Shown: positions 6,534 through 15,126 of the stretch, piece after piece
Layout of the letters: every line of letters starts with the position of its first letter
How positions within the stretch are numbered: position 1 is the stretch's first letter
The notes under the pieces: model-generated
Databases searched by the model: none
What the model was told of the DNA's origin: nothing
What the model saw: only the letters and a program-made list of their open reading frames with translations
Source of the DNA: an uncultured Clostridia bacterium
Lineage (GTDB): Bacteria > Bacillota > Clostridia > Christensenellales > CAG-1252
Length of the DNA: 27,217 bases
Assembly: GCA_946626795.1 (NCBI GenBank)
Contig: CAMOUZ010000005.1
Span: 1 to 27,217, forward strand
Direction: 5' to 3'
Translations under genes and position numbers: made by a program

Positions 6534-7526
6534 CTAGAATATAGTAACTTGACCCAACCAATCCGACAAAGCATCTATATCTATTCCTGCCGCAGCGGTT
6601 TTAATGTTTAAGAAGCAAATGGTATGCTCGTTTTCAATGCATACAAACCATACTTGCGGATTGGTTGATGAAGTGCTCATTGCATAACCTTCCACATGAC
6701 CGGAGAGTTTGTAGAACAAGCCCATATCGCCGTCGTCATTTATCGCAGAGCCGTATGTGCGTAATACCCGAACCCCCGCGGCAATCTCGATCGTTTCCGA
6801 TGATGAGAATATCGTAGTCTGTTTTAAGTCATATTTATATGCAAATGCGATCTTGTCCGTATATTTGGTTATGCCCTCTTGTGCAAAATACTTGGACAAA
6901 GCAAGCGTTGTCGGGCACAATGCATCGGAAGGATCCATAATGGAAGCGATCCTAACATAGTCCTTGTCGTCGTTCACAAAAATATTGGGCGTTTTCTCGT
7001 TTGTGTATTCTTCAGGTAGATCGAAGTGAATACCATGCCCATTCTCAGACGCATACAGGCGACCACCTTCGGAAGCGGTAGGAACGACGATTTCTCCCAA
7101 ATACCTTTTCGCGTTGTTTCTATCTGAAGTACCGTCCGGATACAGCATTGCCCGACGATTCACAACATAATAAACCGAAAAAGCGGAAAGCCATAAAAAC
7201 GTTACACATAGCACAACAACCATCGCTATCAAACAAATTTTCTTTATGTGTTTTTTATTCTTTGCGGCAAGGTACTTGATGTTACTTTCGCTCTTAGTTC
7301 GTATCGCTTCGTCGGAAAGACGTTCTCCGCATAATAGCTCGTTGACCGTCACGTCAAACTGCTCTCCCAAGATCAAAAGCATTTCTATATCGGGCATATA
7401 GGTTCCCGTTTCCCATCTTGAGATCGTCTTATTCGTCACGCCGATCCTTTCCGCGAGCGACTCTTGCGTTAGCCCCTTTTCTTTGCGAAGTGAAGCCAAG
7501 AACTCTCCAACTTTGACTTGATCCAT
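6534..7526 (-). CDS. Membrane-anchored XRE-family transcriptional regulator
   Basis: Residues 1-65 form an HTH_3 domain (VGEFLASLRKEKGLTQESLA with the recognition-helix part TNKTISRWETG), ending in the common clostridial linker VNELLCGERL. A basic stretch (KNKKHIKK) leads into one transmembrane helix (~97-122). A ~205-residue C-terminal region, predicted to be extracellular, has no motif I recognise. The protein could link an external signal to DNA binding. The start is supported by AAAGGAGG 9 nt upstream of the ATG. It has its own extended -10 promoter, and a 134-bp gap with an independent promoter separates it from the ATPase gene, so it is not clearly in the same operon. Its AT-rich composition matches the island. 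Whether it controls the neighbouring defence-like operon is inference. Confidence 0.75.
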   Translation of the reverse strand: MDQVKVGEFLASLRKEKGLTQESLAERIGVTNKTISRWETGTYMPDIEMLLILGEQFDVTVNELLCGERLSDEAIRTKSESNIKYLAAKNKKHIKKICLIAMVVVLCVTFLWLSAFSVYYVVNRRAMLYPDGTSDRNNAKRYLGEIVVPTASEGGRLYASENGHGIHFDLPEEYTNEKTPNIFVNDDKDYVRIASIMDPSDALCPTTLALSKYFAQEGITKYTDKIAFAYKYDLKQTTIFSSSETIEIAAGVRVLRTYGSAINDDGDMGLFYKLSGHVEGYAMSTSSTNPQVWFVCIENEHTICFLNIKTAAAGIDIDALSDWLGQVTIF

Positions 7527-7647
7527 AAGTCTATTCCTCCTTTCTTGCTTTAGCGACAGATTCTCTCAAAAGCTCCTTACGCGAATATCTTATCAAGCGC
7601 AACACAAAAAGTCTTTACCACAAACAGCGAATTAATCTTCAATTATT

Positions 7648-7656
7648 ATTATACCA
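7648..7656 (-). promoter_or_regulatory. Extended -10 promoter of the XRE gene
   Basis: On the minus strand TGGTATAAT gives a consensus -10 (7648-7653) with the TGn extension. No good -35 lies 16-18 bp upstream, as expected for an extended -10 promoter. Transcription would start about 115 nt before the XRE ATG. Repeats of ATTGAAT/TTGATTGAA lie just upstream. Confidence 0.5.
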
Positions 7657-7864
7657 TATCAATTCAATCAATCATTATGATTCAATACCTGTTTTTTACA
7701 AAGTTGTATAGCTGTTTTTCTTTCTCAAAACGGGGTGTCGTTAGTTCAAAACCTATCGGGCCTGAAAAACCGCAAAATGACAGCCATAAATCTAATAGAT
7801 TATGTCCAAGATTTTTTATACGATAAATAATGAATAATTAGGAAAAGATAAATATTTTGTAAAT

Positions 7865-7900
7865 AAAAAGACGAGATTCTGCAAAAATCTCGCCCTTTTT
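7865..7900. terminator. Bidirectional intrinsic terminator downstream of tRNA-Arg
   Basis: Stem CGAGATT (7872-7878) pairs with AATCTCG (7886-7892). On the minus strand it is followed by TCTTTTTATTT, suiting termination of the tRNA-Arg transcript; on the plus strand by CCCTTTTT. Confidence 0.65.
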
Positions 7901-7903
7901 ATT

Positions 7904-7920
7904 CGTGACAGCTATTTTGT
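7904..7920. repeat. Right copy of the 17-bp inverted repeat bracketing the island
   Basis: CGTGACAGCTATTTTGT is the exact reverse complement of 1209-1225. Here it also lies inside a short hairpin, GTGACA (7905-7910) with TGTCAC (7918-7923). Read inward from 7924 the end starts TGTGACAAAATAG, which begins with TGT and contains the GACAAAATAG core that I recall from TnsB sites in Tn7 ends. It lies 9 bp from the tRNA-Arg CCA end. Confidence 0.6.
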
Positions 7921-7929
7921 CACAATAGT

Positions 7930-8006
7930 TGGCGCACCCGATTGGATTCGAACCAACGACACCCGGCGTCGGAGGCCGGTGCTCTATCCAGCTGAGCTAC
8001 GGATGC
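7930..8006 (-). tRNA. tRNA-Arg (anticodon CCG)
   Basis: The minus strand folds as a complete cloverleaf. The acceptor GCATCCG pairs with CGGGTGC. The D-arm contains AGCTCAGCTGGATAGAGC. The anticodon stem CCGGC/GCCGG encloses the loop CTCCGAC, giving anticodon CCG (reads CGG). The T-arm contains GGTTCGAATCC. The discriminator is G and the CCA end is encoded (7930-7932). Its 3' end faces the AT-rich island, the usual orientation when islands sit next to tRNA genes. Confidence 0.95.
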
Positions 8007-8014
8007 ATAGATGT

Positions 8015-8043
8015 ATTATACCCTTTTCGGCGGGGCGACGCAA
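8015..8043 (-). promoter_or_regulatory. Promoter of tRNA-Arg
   Basis: On the minus strand TTGCGT (8038-8043), 17 bp and TATAAT (8015-8020) lie 8 bp upstream of the tRNA 5' end. Position and spacing fit a stable-RNA promoter. The rest of 8044-8206 shows no gene, and no obvious terminator follows the amylase gene. Confidence 0.75.
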
Positions 8044-8206
8044 GGCATTTTCCGCTTGCCGCAGCGGGAATTTTGCCGTCTTTCGGCGATGCGGAGAGGT
8101 TTCTTCTCCCTCGTTCTGCGTCCTGCCAATCATACGCGCCGCTCGCTTTTCTCTCGCCTGCTCTTCCCTCGCGGGCTCTGCCCTGCGTTTCTTCGCCCGA
8201 AATGGA

Positions 8207-10033
8207 TCAGAAACTCTCGCAAAGCAGGAAGTCCAGCGCGGGCACGCTGAGCGTGTCGCCGTCTTTTAAGACTCTGCCGCTCCTGACGTCTCTCGCGTTC
8301 TTTTTCTTGCGGAAGGTCACGATCCTGTCCTCAAAGGTGGGATTCACCACGGCAAAGAGGGATTTCCCGTCCTTATAACGCTGAACGATGAGCAATTCGC
8401 CTTGCGCCCAAGTGTCCAGCCCGCCGAGGAGAACGTCCTTATGCTTTTTCCTCATCTCGCCGAGGAAGCGATAATGCGCGAGGAGATCTTCGTCTTCCTT
8501 TCCCCAAGGGAAAGGCGCGCGATTCATCGGATCCTCATAGCCCTGCAAGCCCACCTCGTCGCCGTAATACAGCGAGGGGACGCCGGGGAGCACGTACTGC
8601 AAAAGCGAAGCGATCTTCACCCTCTTTTTCGCGATGACAAGGGCGTCGCCGTAGAGCACGATGTCCCTACGCTGCTCCTTGGACGTATAGCTGACGTCCA
8701 CGCCCGAGAGGGCATTGATCACGCGCACGGTGTCATGCGTCCCGATGAGGGTCATGGAGCTATTCAGGGCGTCCGAAGGATAATTCTCGAAAATGCGCAT
8801 CACCTTTGCGCCGAAAGCCCTTGCGCCGCCATGCATGCAGAAAGAGAGGATCGCTTCTTTGAACGGATAATTCATCACGCCGTCGATCTGACCTTTCGTG
8901 AGATAGGGGCGGAGGGTGCCGTAACTGACCTTGACGCTCGCATCCTCCCAGACCTCGCCGATCATCACGGCATTCGGGTCCGCTTTCTTGACCGCGGCGC
9001 GGAGCTCGTCCACGAAGTCCGTGGGCAACTCGTCCACGACGTCGAGGCGCCAGCCGTCCAAGCCGAAGCCCGTCCATTTCTCGATGACGCCGCCTTCGCC
9101 GAAAAGCAGCTTCCTATATCCTTCGGCGCTCTTATTCAAGGTGGGCACGACCTTACACCCCCACCAGCTGTGGTACTCGTCGGGGAAACGATCGAAATAG
9201 TACCAATCGTGATAAGGCGAATCGGGGCTTTGATAAGCGCCGACGCTGTCATAATGCCCGAGCTGATTGAAATAAAGGCTGTCCGCGCCGGAATGATTGA
9301 AGACGCCGTCCAAGATCACGCCGATCCCTCTCTTCCGCCCCTCCGCGATGAGCTCGCGGAAGTCCTCTTCCGTGCCGAGCAGAGGGTCGAGCTTCATATA
9401 ATCGCCCGTGTCGTAGCGGTGATTCGAGCTCGCCTCGAAAATCGGCGAGAGATAGATCTCCGTGACGCCGAGGCTTTGGAGATAATCCAGCTTGCTTGTG
9501 ATCCCTTTGAAATTTCCGCCGTAGAAATCATTCGCGCGGTAGCTCCCGTCGGGCTCGACGACCGTGACCTTCTCCTCCCATTCTTTGAGGTAGCCGTAGC
9601 GCGGCTCCTTCCTTTCGCCCGCTTTCGCGAAACGATCCGCAAAGATATGATAGATCAAGCCGCCTTCGATGGTCTTGGGCACGACGTAATCCTTCGCATA
9701 AACGGTGAGCTGCCAATCGGGCAGATTCTCCCCCGCGAGACCCGTCTCGCTCGCCCCGACGACATGGATTTCACCCGAGACTTCCGCCACTTCGAAACGG
9801 TAATAATAGATCCCCCATTCCTCGACGGAGAATCCGCAGGAAAAATACGTGACGTTCCCGTCGTCGCCGCAAAAAGACAGAGGGATCTCTCGCCGCAGGT
9901 CCTCTTTGCAGAGGATGAGCTTCACGTCTCCCACCCATATAGAATGCGTAACGGGGAAGACGATCTTCACCTTCTCCCCCGCTCGCACCGCTCCAAACGG
10001 AGTTTTATGCACGCGCGAATTATATTTGAACAA
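8207..10033 (-). CDS. Glycoside hydrolase family 13 alpha-amylase/neopullulanase-like enzyme
   Basis: The 608-residue protein has an N-terminal beta-rich domain (about 1-115, CBM-like), a GH13 TIM barrel and a C-terminal beta domain. Conserved regions are visible: DGVFNH (region I), GWRLDVVDE with the nucleophile Asp ~331, MIGEVWED with the acid/base Glu ~360, and IGTHDT with Asp ~434. YHIFADRF and NDFYGGNFKGI are typical of neopullulanase/cyclomaltodextrinase-like members. There is no signal peptide, so it acts in the cytoplasm. As the last gene of the glycogen operon it probably cleaves limit dextrins or maltodextrins left by the phosphorylase. The start is TTG (10031-10033) with AAAGGGG 9 nt upstream and 14 nt after the glgP stop. 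Exact specificity (alpha-1,4 or alpha-1,6) cannot be read from the motifs. Confidence 0.9.
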   Translation of the reverse strand: MFKYNSRVHKTPFGAVRAGEKVKIVFPVTHSIWVGDVKLILCKEDLRREIPLSFCGDDGNVTYFSCGFSVEEWGIYYYRFEVAEVSGEIHVVGASETGLAGENLPDWQLTVYAKDYVVPKTIEGGLIYHIFADRFAKAGERKEPRYGYLKEWEEKVTVVEPDGSYRANDFYGGNFKGITSKLDYLQSLGVTEIYLSPIFEASSNHRYDTGDYMKLDPLLGTEEDFRELIAEGRKRGIGVILDGVFNHSGADSLYFNQLGHYDSVGAYQSPDSPYHDWYYFDRFPDEYHSWWGCKVVPTLNKSAEGYRKLLFGEGGVIEKWTGFGLDGWRLDVVDELPTDFVDELRAAVKKADPNAVMIGEVWEDASVKVSYGTLRPYLTKGQIDGVMNYPFKEAILSFCMHGGARAFGAKVMRIFENYPSDALNSSMTLIGTHDTVRVINALSGVDVSYTSKEQRRDIVLYGDALVIAKKRVKIASLLQYVLPGVPSLYYGDEVGLQGYEDPMNRAPFPWGKEDEDLLAHYRFLGEMRKKHKDVLLGGLDTWAQGELLIVQRYKDGKSLFAVVNPTFEDRIVTFRKKKNARDVRSGRVLKDGDTLSVPALDFLLCESF

Positions 10034-10047
10034 TCTCGCTTACCCCT

Positions 10048-12483
10048 TTATTTATGCTCGACTTCCGCCACGGGGCGAATATGCCAAATGCGGTCTCCGT
10101 ATTCTTTCACCGCTCTGTCCGCTGCGAAGAAGCCGGACTGCGCGACGTTCACGAGGCTCTTCCTGTTCCAGACGAAGGGGTCCGCATACGCCGCTTCGAT
10201 CTTCTTCTGCGCGTTGCAGTAGCTATCGAAATCCGCGAGCACCATAAAAGGATCCGCCATGCCGCCGCGACCGATGGTGAGGAGATCCGCAAGCTCCGCG
10301 AAGCTCACGCCGCCGATGCCGTTGCGGAGCATATCGATGACCCTGCGAATGCGATAATTGCCGCGATAATACGCCGTGGGCTCATATCCGCCTTGATAGA
10401 GGGAATAGACTTCGTCGCTTGAAAGTCCGAAGATGAAGATATTATCCTTGCCGACGCGCTCGAAGATCTCCACGTTCGCGCCGTCCATCGTGCCGAGGGT
10501 GACCGCGCCGTTGATCATAAACTTCATATTGCCCGTGCCGGAGGCTTCCTTGCCCGCGACGCTGATCTGCTCGCTGACTTCGGAGGCGGGCATAATGATC
10601 TCCGCAAGGGAGACGCGATAATTTTCGAGGAAGACCACCTTAATGCGCCCTCTCACGTCGGGATCGTTATTGATGACGTTGCCCATCGTATAGATCAAAC
10701 GAATAATGAGCTTCGCCACGTAATAACTCGGCGCCGCCTTCGCGCTGAAAATGAAGGTACGCGGAGTCATCTCCATATCCGGATTTTCTTTCAAATCGCA
10801 ATACATATCGAGAATATGCAATGCGTTCAAAAGCTGCCTCTTATATTCGTGCAGACGCTTGACCTGCACGTCGAAGATGCTGTCCGTATCCACCTGCACG
10901 CCGTTATTGTCATAGATGTACTTCGCGAGGCGCTCTTTATTCTTCTTCTTGATCTCCGCGAATTTCGCAAGGACGGTCTTATCGTCCGCGAACTTCATCA
11001 AGGCGGAGAGATCCGCGTCCTTCACGAAGCTATCCCCGATGAGGCTCTTGATATAATCCGAAAGGAGGGGATTCGCCTCGGGGAGCCAACGACGGTGCGT
11101 GATGCCGTTCGTCACGTTGGTAAAGCGGGCGGGCGTCAGCTTATAAATGTCGTTGAAGACGTCCTTCTTCAAGATGTCGCTATGCAGGGCGGACACGCCG
11201 TTTATCGTATGCGAAGCATAGAGACAGAGATTCGCCATGCGGATCTCGCCGTACGCCATGATCGCCGCCTTGCTCACCTTGTCCCAATCATTCGGGAAAG
11301 CCTCCCAAAGGTCGATGCAATAACGCCTATTCATCTCCACGATGATCTGATAGATACGCGGGAGCTGCTGTTCCACGAGACCCTGCGGCCATTTCTCCAA
11401 AGCTTCCGCCATAACGGTGTGGTTTGTATAAGAGACCGTCGCGCGAATGATATCCCACGCCTTCTCCCAGCCGTAGCCGTGCTCGTCGATCAAGATGCGC
11501 ATGAGCTCGGGGATACAGAGGGTCGGGTGGGTGTCGTTGATATGGATCGCCACGAGATCCGCGAAATTATCCAAAGACGGATTGTAACGCAAATGATTGC
11601 GCACGATGGACTGGATGGACGCTGAGACAAAGAAATACTGCTGCTTCAAACGGAGCATCTTCCCTTCCACGTTATTATCCGCAGGATAAAGCACTTTGGA
11701 GATGGACTCCGCGAGCGCTTTATTCTCGGACGCTTTCAAATATTCGCCCTGATTGAAAAGATGCATATCGAAATCCATCGGGGACTTCGCGCTCCAAAGA
11801 CGAATGCGGTTCACCGCGTCGGTGTCATAGCCCGAGATATGCATATCATACGCAAGCGCGAGGATGGGCGTATAATTCTTGAGCTCCACTTTCAGGATGC
11901 CGTCCTCCCAATGCTCTTCCACCTTTCCGCCGAAATGGACCTCGAAAGTCTCTTCGGGGCGGGGCGCGAGCCAAACGTCGCCTTTCTCAAGCCATCTGTC
12001 CGGCATCTCCACCTGCCAGCCGTCCACGACTTTTTGCTGGAAAATGCCGTAATCGTACTTGATGGAGAATCCGCAAGCGGGATAACTCTCGGAGGTCAAA
12101 GCATCCATATAAGCGGATGCGAGACGACCGAGACCGCCATTGCCGAGACCTGCGTCCGGCTCGATCTCCTCGAGCTCTTCGAGGTCATAGCCGAGGTTCT
12201 TCAAAGCAGTGCTCATCGTGTCCGTGAGCTTGATATTGTATAAATGGTTTTTCAGCGAACGCCCGGGCAGGAACTCCATGGACATATAATACACTTGCTT
12301 ATATTGTCCCGCGTGGATCTTTTTCTTGAAATCCACCCTTTGACGGGTGAGGATATTTCTCACCACCATGCACACCGCTTCGTACATCTGCGCCTTGGTG
12401 GCATCCTGCGCAAGGATGCCCTGCTGCTTCGCGACTTGTTCTTCCAGTAATTGTTGCAGTTCTTGTACCGTATATTTTTTCAT
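10048..12483 (-). CDS. glgP: Glycogen/maltodextrin phosphorylase (GT35)
   Basis: An 811-residue, full-length GT35 enzyme that releases glucose-1-phosphate from alpha-1,4-glucan ends using inorganic phosphate. The PLP-binding signature EASGTGNMKFMINGAVTLGT is intact, with the Schiff-base Lys in GNMKF. Other family blocks are visible, including DAGLGNGGLGRLASAYMDAL near residue 115 and the catalytic-site region NDTHPTL. It is cytoplasmic. It starts at ATG 12483 with a GAGGAG site somewhat far upstream (~13 nt). The gene lies 31 nt after glgA and 14 nt before the amylase gene. The pairing of synthesis and degradation genes in one operon means control probably occurs at the enzyme level. Length and motifs make the call firm; preference for glycogen over maltodextrin is not determined. 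Confidence 0.95.
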   Translation of the reverse strand: MKKYTVQELQQLLEEQVAKQQGILAQDATKAQMYEAVCMVVRNILTRQRVDFKKKIHAGQYKQVYYMSMEFLPGRSLKNHLYNIKLTDTMSTALKNLGYDLEELEEIEPDAGLGNGGLGRLASAYMDALTSESYPACGFSIKYDYGIFQQKVVDGWQVEMPDRWLEKGDVWLAPRPEETFEVHFGGKVEEHWEDGILKVELKNYTPILALAYDMHISGYDTDAVNRIRLWSAKSPMDFDMHLFNQGEYLKASENKALAESISKVLYPADNNVEGKMLRLKQQYFFVSASIQSIVRNHLRYNPSLDNFADLVAIHINDTHPTLCIPELMRILIDEHGYGWEKAWDIIRATVSYTNHTVMAEALEKWPQGLVEQQLPRIYQIIVEMNRRYCIDLWEAFPNDWDKVSKAAIMAYGEIRMANLCLYASHTINGVSALHSDILKKDVFNDIYKLTPARFTNVTNGITHRRWLPEANPLLSDYIKSLIGDSFVKDADLSALMKFADDKTVLAKFAEIKKKNKERLAKYIYDNNGVQVDTDSIFDVQVKRLHEYKRQLLNALHILDMYCDLKENPDMEMTPRTFIFSAKAAPSYYVAKLIIRLIYTMGNVINNDPDVRGRIKVVFLENYRVSLAEIIMPASEVSEQISVAGKEASGTGNMKFMINGAVTLGTMDGANVEIFERVGKDNIFIFGLSSDEVYSLYQGGYEPTAYYRGNYRIRRVIDMLRNGIGGVSFAELADLLTIGRGGMADPFMVLADFDSYCNAQKKIEAAYADPFVWNRKSLVNVAQSGFFAADRAVKEYGDRIWHIRPVAEVEHK

Positions 12484-12514
12484 TTCGTAGAAGTCTCTCC
12501 TCGTTGTTTATCGT

Positions 12515-14002
12515 TTATTTCAAAGATTTATAAAGATCCGCGTAATTCTTTGCGGAAGCGGACCAGCTGAAGTCCTTGGTCATACCGTTTTTCACCACGA
12601 TCTCCCAATCCGACTTATTATTATAATAAGCATCTACGGCGCGCCAGATCGCTCCGAGCATGTCTTGCGCGTTGAAGGTCTTGAAGGTATAGCCGACGCC
12701 CTGCTTGGTCGTGGGATCGAAAGCGGGTACGCTGTCCTTCAAGCCGCCCGTTTCTCTGACAACGGGTACGGCGCCGTAACGCATGGCGATCATCTGCGAG
12801 AGCCCGCAGGGCTCAAACTTGGAAGGCATAAGGAAGATATCGGACGCGGCATAGATCTTGCTCGCGAGATCCTTGCTGAAATTGATGATGACGCGAAGCT
12901 TATTGCCATAGCGATGCTCGAGATCTTTAAGCCTCGTCTCGTATTTCCAATCTCCCATGCCGAGCACGACGAGCTGTACGTCTGCGGCGAGAAGCTCTTC
13001 CGCCACGTCCAGCAGAAGATCCAAGCCCTTCTGCGAGGTCAGTCTCGACACCATCGAGATCAAGGGACGGGTGGGCACGTACTGCATGGAAATCAGGCGG
13101 AGCACGCTCTCCTTATTCACCGCCTTTCCGCTCATATCCTTGACGCCGTAATTCGCAAAGAGCGCCTTATCCGTCATGGGATCGTATTCCGCAGTGTCGA
13201 TGCCGTTGATGATGCCGCTGATCTTATAGGCGCGCTGACGGAGGATATCCTCCAAGCCGTAAGCGTAATAGCTGTCCATGATCTCCCCGGCATAGGTGGG
13301 GCTGACCGTCGTCACTCTGTCCGAACACTCGATGCCGCCCTTCATATAATTGCAACAACCCGCGTATTCGAGGAGGGAGGTGCGCTGGGCGGGGATGCCG
13401 AGCACGTCGCCGATCATGTACTTATCGTACTGCCCTTGGAACTCGATATTATGGATGCTGTACACCGTCCTGATATTGCGATAGATCGCGTTCCCGCGAT
13501 AGAAGCAGTCGAGGAAGACGGGGACAAGCGCGGTTTGCCAATCATTGCAATGGATGACGTCCGGTCTGAAATCGATGAGCATCAGCATCTCCAAGACCGC
13601 CTTGGAGAAGAAAGCGAAGCGCTCGCCGTCATCATAATGACCGTAAAGCCCGCCGCGCTTGAAATAATACTCATTATCAATGAAATAATATTTTACGCCG
13701 TTCGCCTCTCCTTCGTACACGCCGCAGTATTGATTCCTCCAAGCGAGAGGCACATAAGTATAGGTGACGAATTCGAGGGTCTGACGCAGTTTATCGGGGA
13801 TGTCTTGATAGAGCGGAATGACCACCCTTACGTCCACGCCGGACTTAGCGAGCGCCTTGGGAAGCGCGCCCGCGACGTCACCGAGGCCTCCCGTTCTGAT
13901 GAAAGGAGCCGCTTCGGACGCCACGAAGAGCACGGAGGTCTTTTTCCTCGGCTGACGTGGCTTTCCCTTTGCCTTTGCGTTTCTTTTCTTGATCTTATTC
14001 AT
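12515..14002 (-). CDS. glgA: Glycogen synthase, ADP-glucose type (GT5)
   Basis: A 495-residue GT5 enzyme that transfers glucose from ADP-glucose to growing alpha-1,4-glucan. Both Rossmann domains are present. The N-terminal one carries SEAAPFIRTGGLGDVAGALP and the C-terminal one SRLTSQKGLDLL and PSKFEPCGLSQMIAMRYG, which includes the catalytic Glu. The classical KTGGL ADP-glucose-binding motif reads RTGGL (Arg ~36), a conservative change. About 20 basic residues (MNKIKKRNAKAKGKPRQPRK) precede the usual start; this extension is not typical of the family, but the ATG at 14002 has the best ribosome binding site (AAGGAGA). It follows glgD by 13 nt and precedes glgP by 31 nt. Confidence 0.94.
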   Translation of the reverse strand: MNKIKKRNAKAKGKPRQPRKKTSVLFVASEAAPFIRTGGLGDVAGALPKALAKSGVDVRVVIPLYQDIPDKLRQTLEFVTYTYVPLAWRNQYCGVYEGEANGVKYYFIDNEYYFKRGGLYGHYDDGERFAFFSKAVLEMLMLIDFRPDVIHCNDWQTALVPVFLDCFYRGNAIYRNIRTVYSIHNIEFQGQYDKYMIGDVLGIPAQRTSLLEYAGCCNYMKGGIECSDRVTTVSPTYAGEIMDSYYAYGLEDILRQRAYKISGIINGIDTAEYDPMTDKALFANYGVKDMSGKAVNKESVLRLISMQYVPTRPLISMVSRLTSQKGLDLLLDVAEELLAADVQLVVLGMGDWKYETRLKDLEHRYGNKLRVIINFSKDLASKIYAASDIFLMPSKFEPCGLSQMIAMRYGAVPVVRETGGLKDSVPAFDPTTKQGVGYTFKTFNAQDMLGAIWRAVDAYYNNKSDWEIVVKNGMTKDFSWSASAKNYADLYKSLK

Positions 14003-14015
14003 ATCTTTCTCCTTT

Positions 14016-15125
14016 TTATACCGTTTTGTCCTTCACGATGACGACGGGATAGCTCTCGTAGCCGCTGATCGTCCTGCCCGAGCTCACCGTCACGTTCTTA
14101 TCCGTGATGGCATAGCAGACAGAGCTATTCTCCATGACCTTGCCGTCTTCCATAATGATGGAATTTCTGACCTCCGCGCCGCGCTCCACTTTCACGCCGC
14201 GGAAAAGAATGCTGTTTTCCACAAGTCCGTCGATCTCACAGCCGTCCGCAATGAGGCTGTTCTTGACGGCGGCGTGCTCTTTATACATCGCGGGGACGCT
14301 GTCCTTGACCTTTGTATATATTATGCTGTCGCCGTAGAAAAGCTCTTCGCGCACTTTGGGATCGAGCACTTTCATGCTCTCATTGTAATACGTGCGCACG
14401 TCGTCCACGATCGCCACGTGGCTCGTGACCGTAAAGGCATTGATGGAGAGGGAGCCGAGCTGTTTCATCAAGATGTCTTTCTCGAAGTCCACGTGACCGC
14501 GCGCATATTCATGCTCCACCAAGGTCAAAAGCAGGTCTTTCTTGATGAGATAGACATTCAAGCCGAGGGTCTTCTCCTCCGAGGACGGGGTCTGCGAGAT
14601 ATACATGTCCGTGATATCCTTCCCTTCCGTCTCCACCACCAAGCGACGGCTCGTCGTGGTCTTCGCACGATGGACGAGCATCGTGATGTCCGCCTTCGCT
14701 TCCAAATGGCTCTTCATCACCTCGTCGAAATCGATGTTCATCGCGATATTGCTGTTCGAGAGAAGGACGTATTCCTCCTGCGAGCGGCGGATGAAGCCCT
14801 GAATGGAGTATATCGCCTCGATCTTGCCCTTATACATCTCTCTCGAAGAGTTCAAGACAAAGGGAGGGAAGACCGAGATGCCGGAATTTTTCCTATTCAG
14901 ATCCCAATCGCGGCCCATACGGATATGGTCCATCAAAGAGCTGTAATTGCTCCTCGTCACGATGCCGATCTGCGTCACGCCGCTATTCACGAAATTGCTG
15001 AGGGTGAAGTCGATGAGACGATACCTTCCCGCGAAAGGAAGGGACGCCGTCGTTCTGTGGATCGTGAGTTCATTGAGTTTGGTCTCGTTATCACTTGCGA
15101 ATATTACGCCCATTACGTCATTCAT
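14016..15125 (-). CDS. glgD: GlgD, non-catalytic-type glucose-1-phosphate adenylyltransferase subunit
   Basis: The 369-residue protein is homologous to GlgC but lacks its N-terminal GGxGTRL nucleotide-binding loop; it starts MNDVMGVIFASDNETKLNELTIHR-like, with degenerate residues where GlgC has the loop. The substrate-side block LPFAGRYRLIDFTLSNFVNSG and the C-terminal left-handed beta-helix hexapeptides (NSILFRGVKVERGAEVRNSI) remain. Family knowledge: in Bacillota GlgD partners with GlgC and raises its activity. The ATG at 15125 follows the glgC stop by one nucleotide (TAA G ATG) and has GGAGGG upstream, inside the end of glgC, consistent with equal expression of the two subunits. Confidence 0.93.
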   Translation of the reverse strand: MNDVMGVIFASDNETKLNELTIHRTTASLPFAGRYRLIDFTLSNFVNSGVTQIGIVTRSNYSSLMDHIRMGRDWDLNRKNSGISVFPPFVLNSSREMYKGKIEAIYSIQGFIRRSQEEYVLLSNSNIAMNIDFDEVMKSHLEAKADITMLVHRAKTTTSRRLVVETEGKDITDMYISQTPSSEEKTLGLNVYLIKKDLLLTLVEHEYARGHVDFEKDILMKQLGSLSINAFTVTSHVAIVDDVRTYYNESMKVLDPKVREELFYGDSIIYTKVKDSVPAMYKEHAAVKNSLIADGCEIDGLVENSILFRGVKVERGAEVRNSIIMEDGKVMENSSVCYAITDKNVTVSSGRTISGYESYPVVIVKDKTV

Positions 15126-15126
15126 C

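Larger units (their letters stand above)
7527..7929. other. Intergenic region between the XRE gene and tRNA-Arg
   Basis: No credible gene lies here. It holds, from left to right, a ~120-nt leader for the XRE gene, its promoter (7648-7656), AT-rich sequence with small palindromes (AATCTAATAGATT at 7789-7801; arms AATCAT/ATGATT near 7671-7684), a terminator (7865-7900) and the right copy of the 17-bp inverted repeat. A partial echo of that repeat, TGACAGCCAT, occurs at about 7778-7787. Confidence 0.6.

Noticed and set aside
7930..8006. Tyrosine-recombinase attachment repeat from the tRNA 3' end
   Set aside because: I looked for a second copy of the GTTCGAATCCAATCGGG-type sequence near the left island edge and found none; no integrase is present.
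8402..10222. Long open frames opposite the glycogen genes (for example 8402-10222 and 12665-14041 on +)
   Set aside because: They are antisense shadows of GC-rich genes with strong codon bias; the translations are His/Arg/Ile-rich without motifs or ribosome binding sites.
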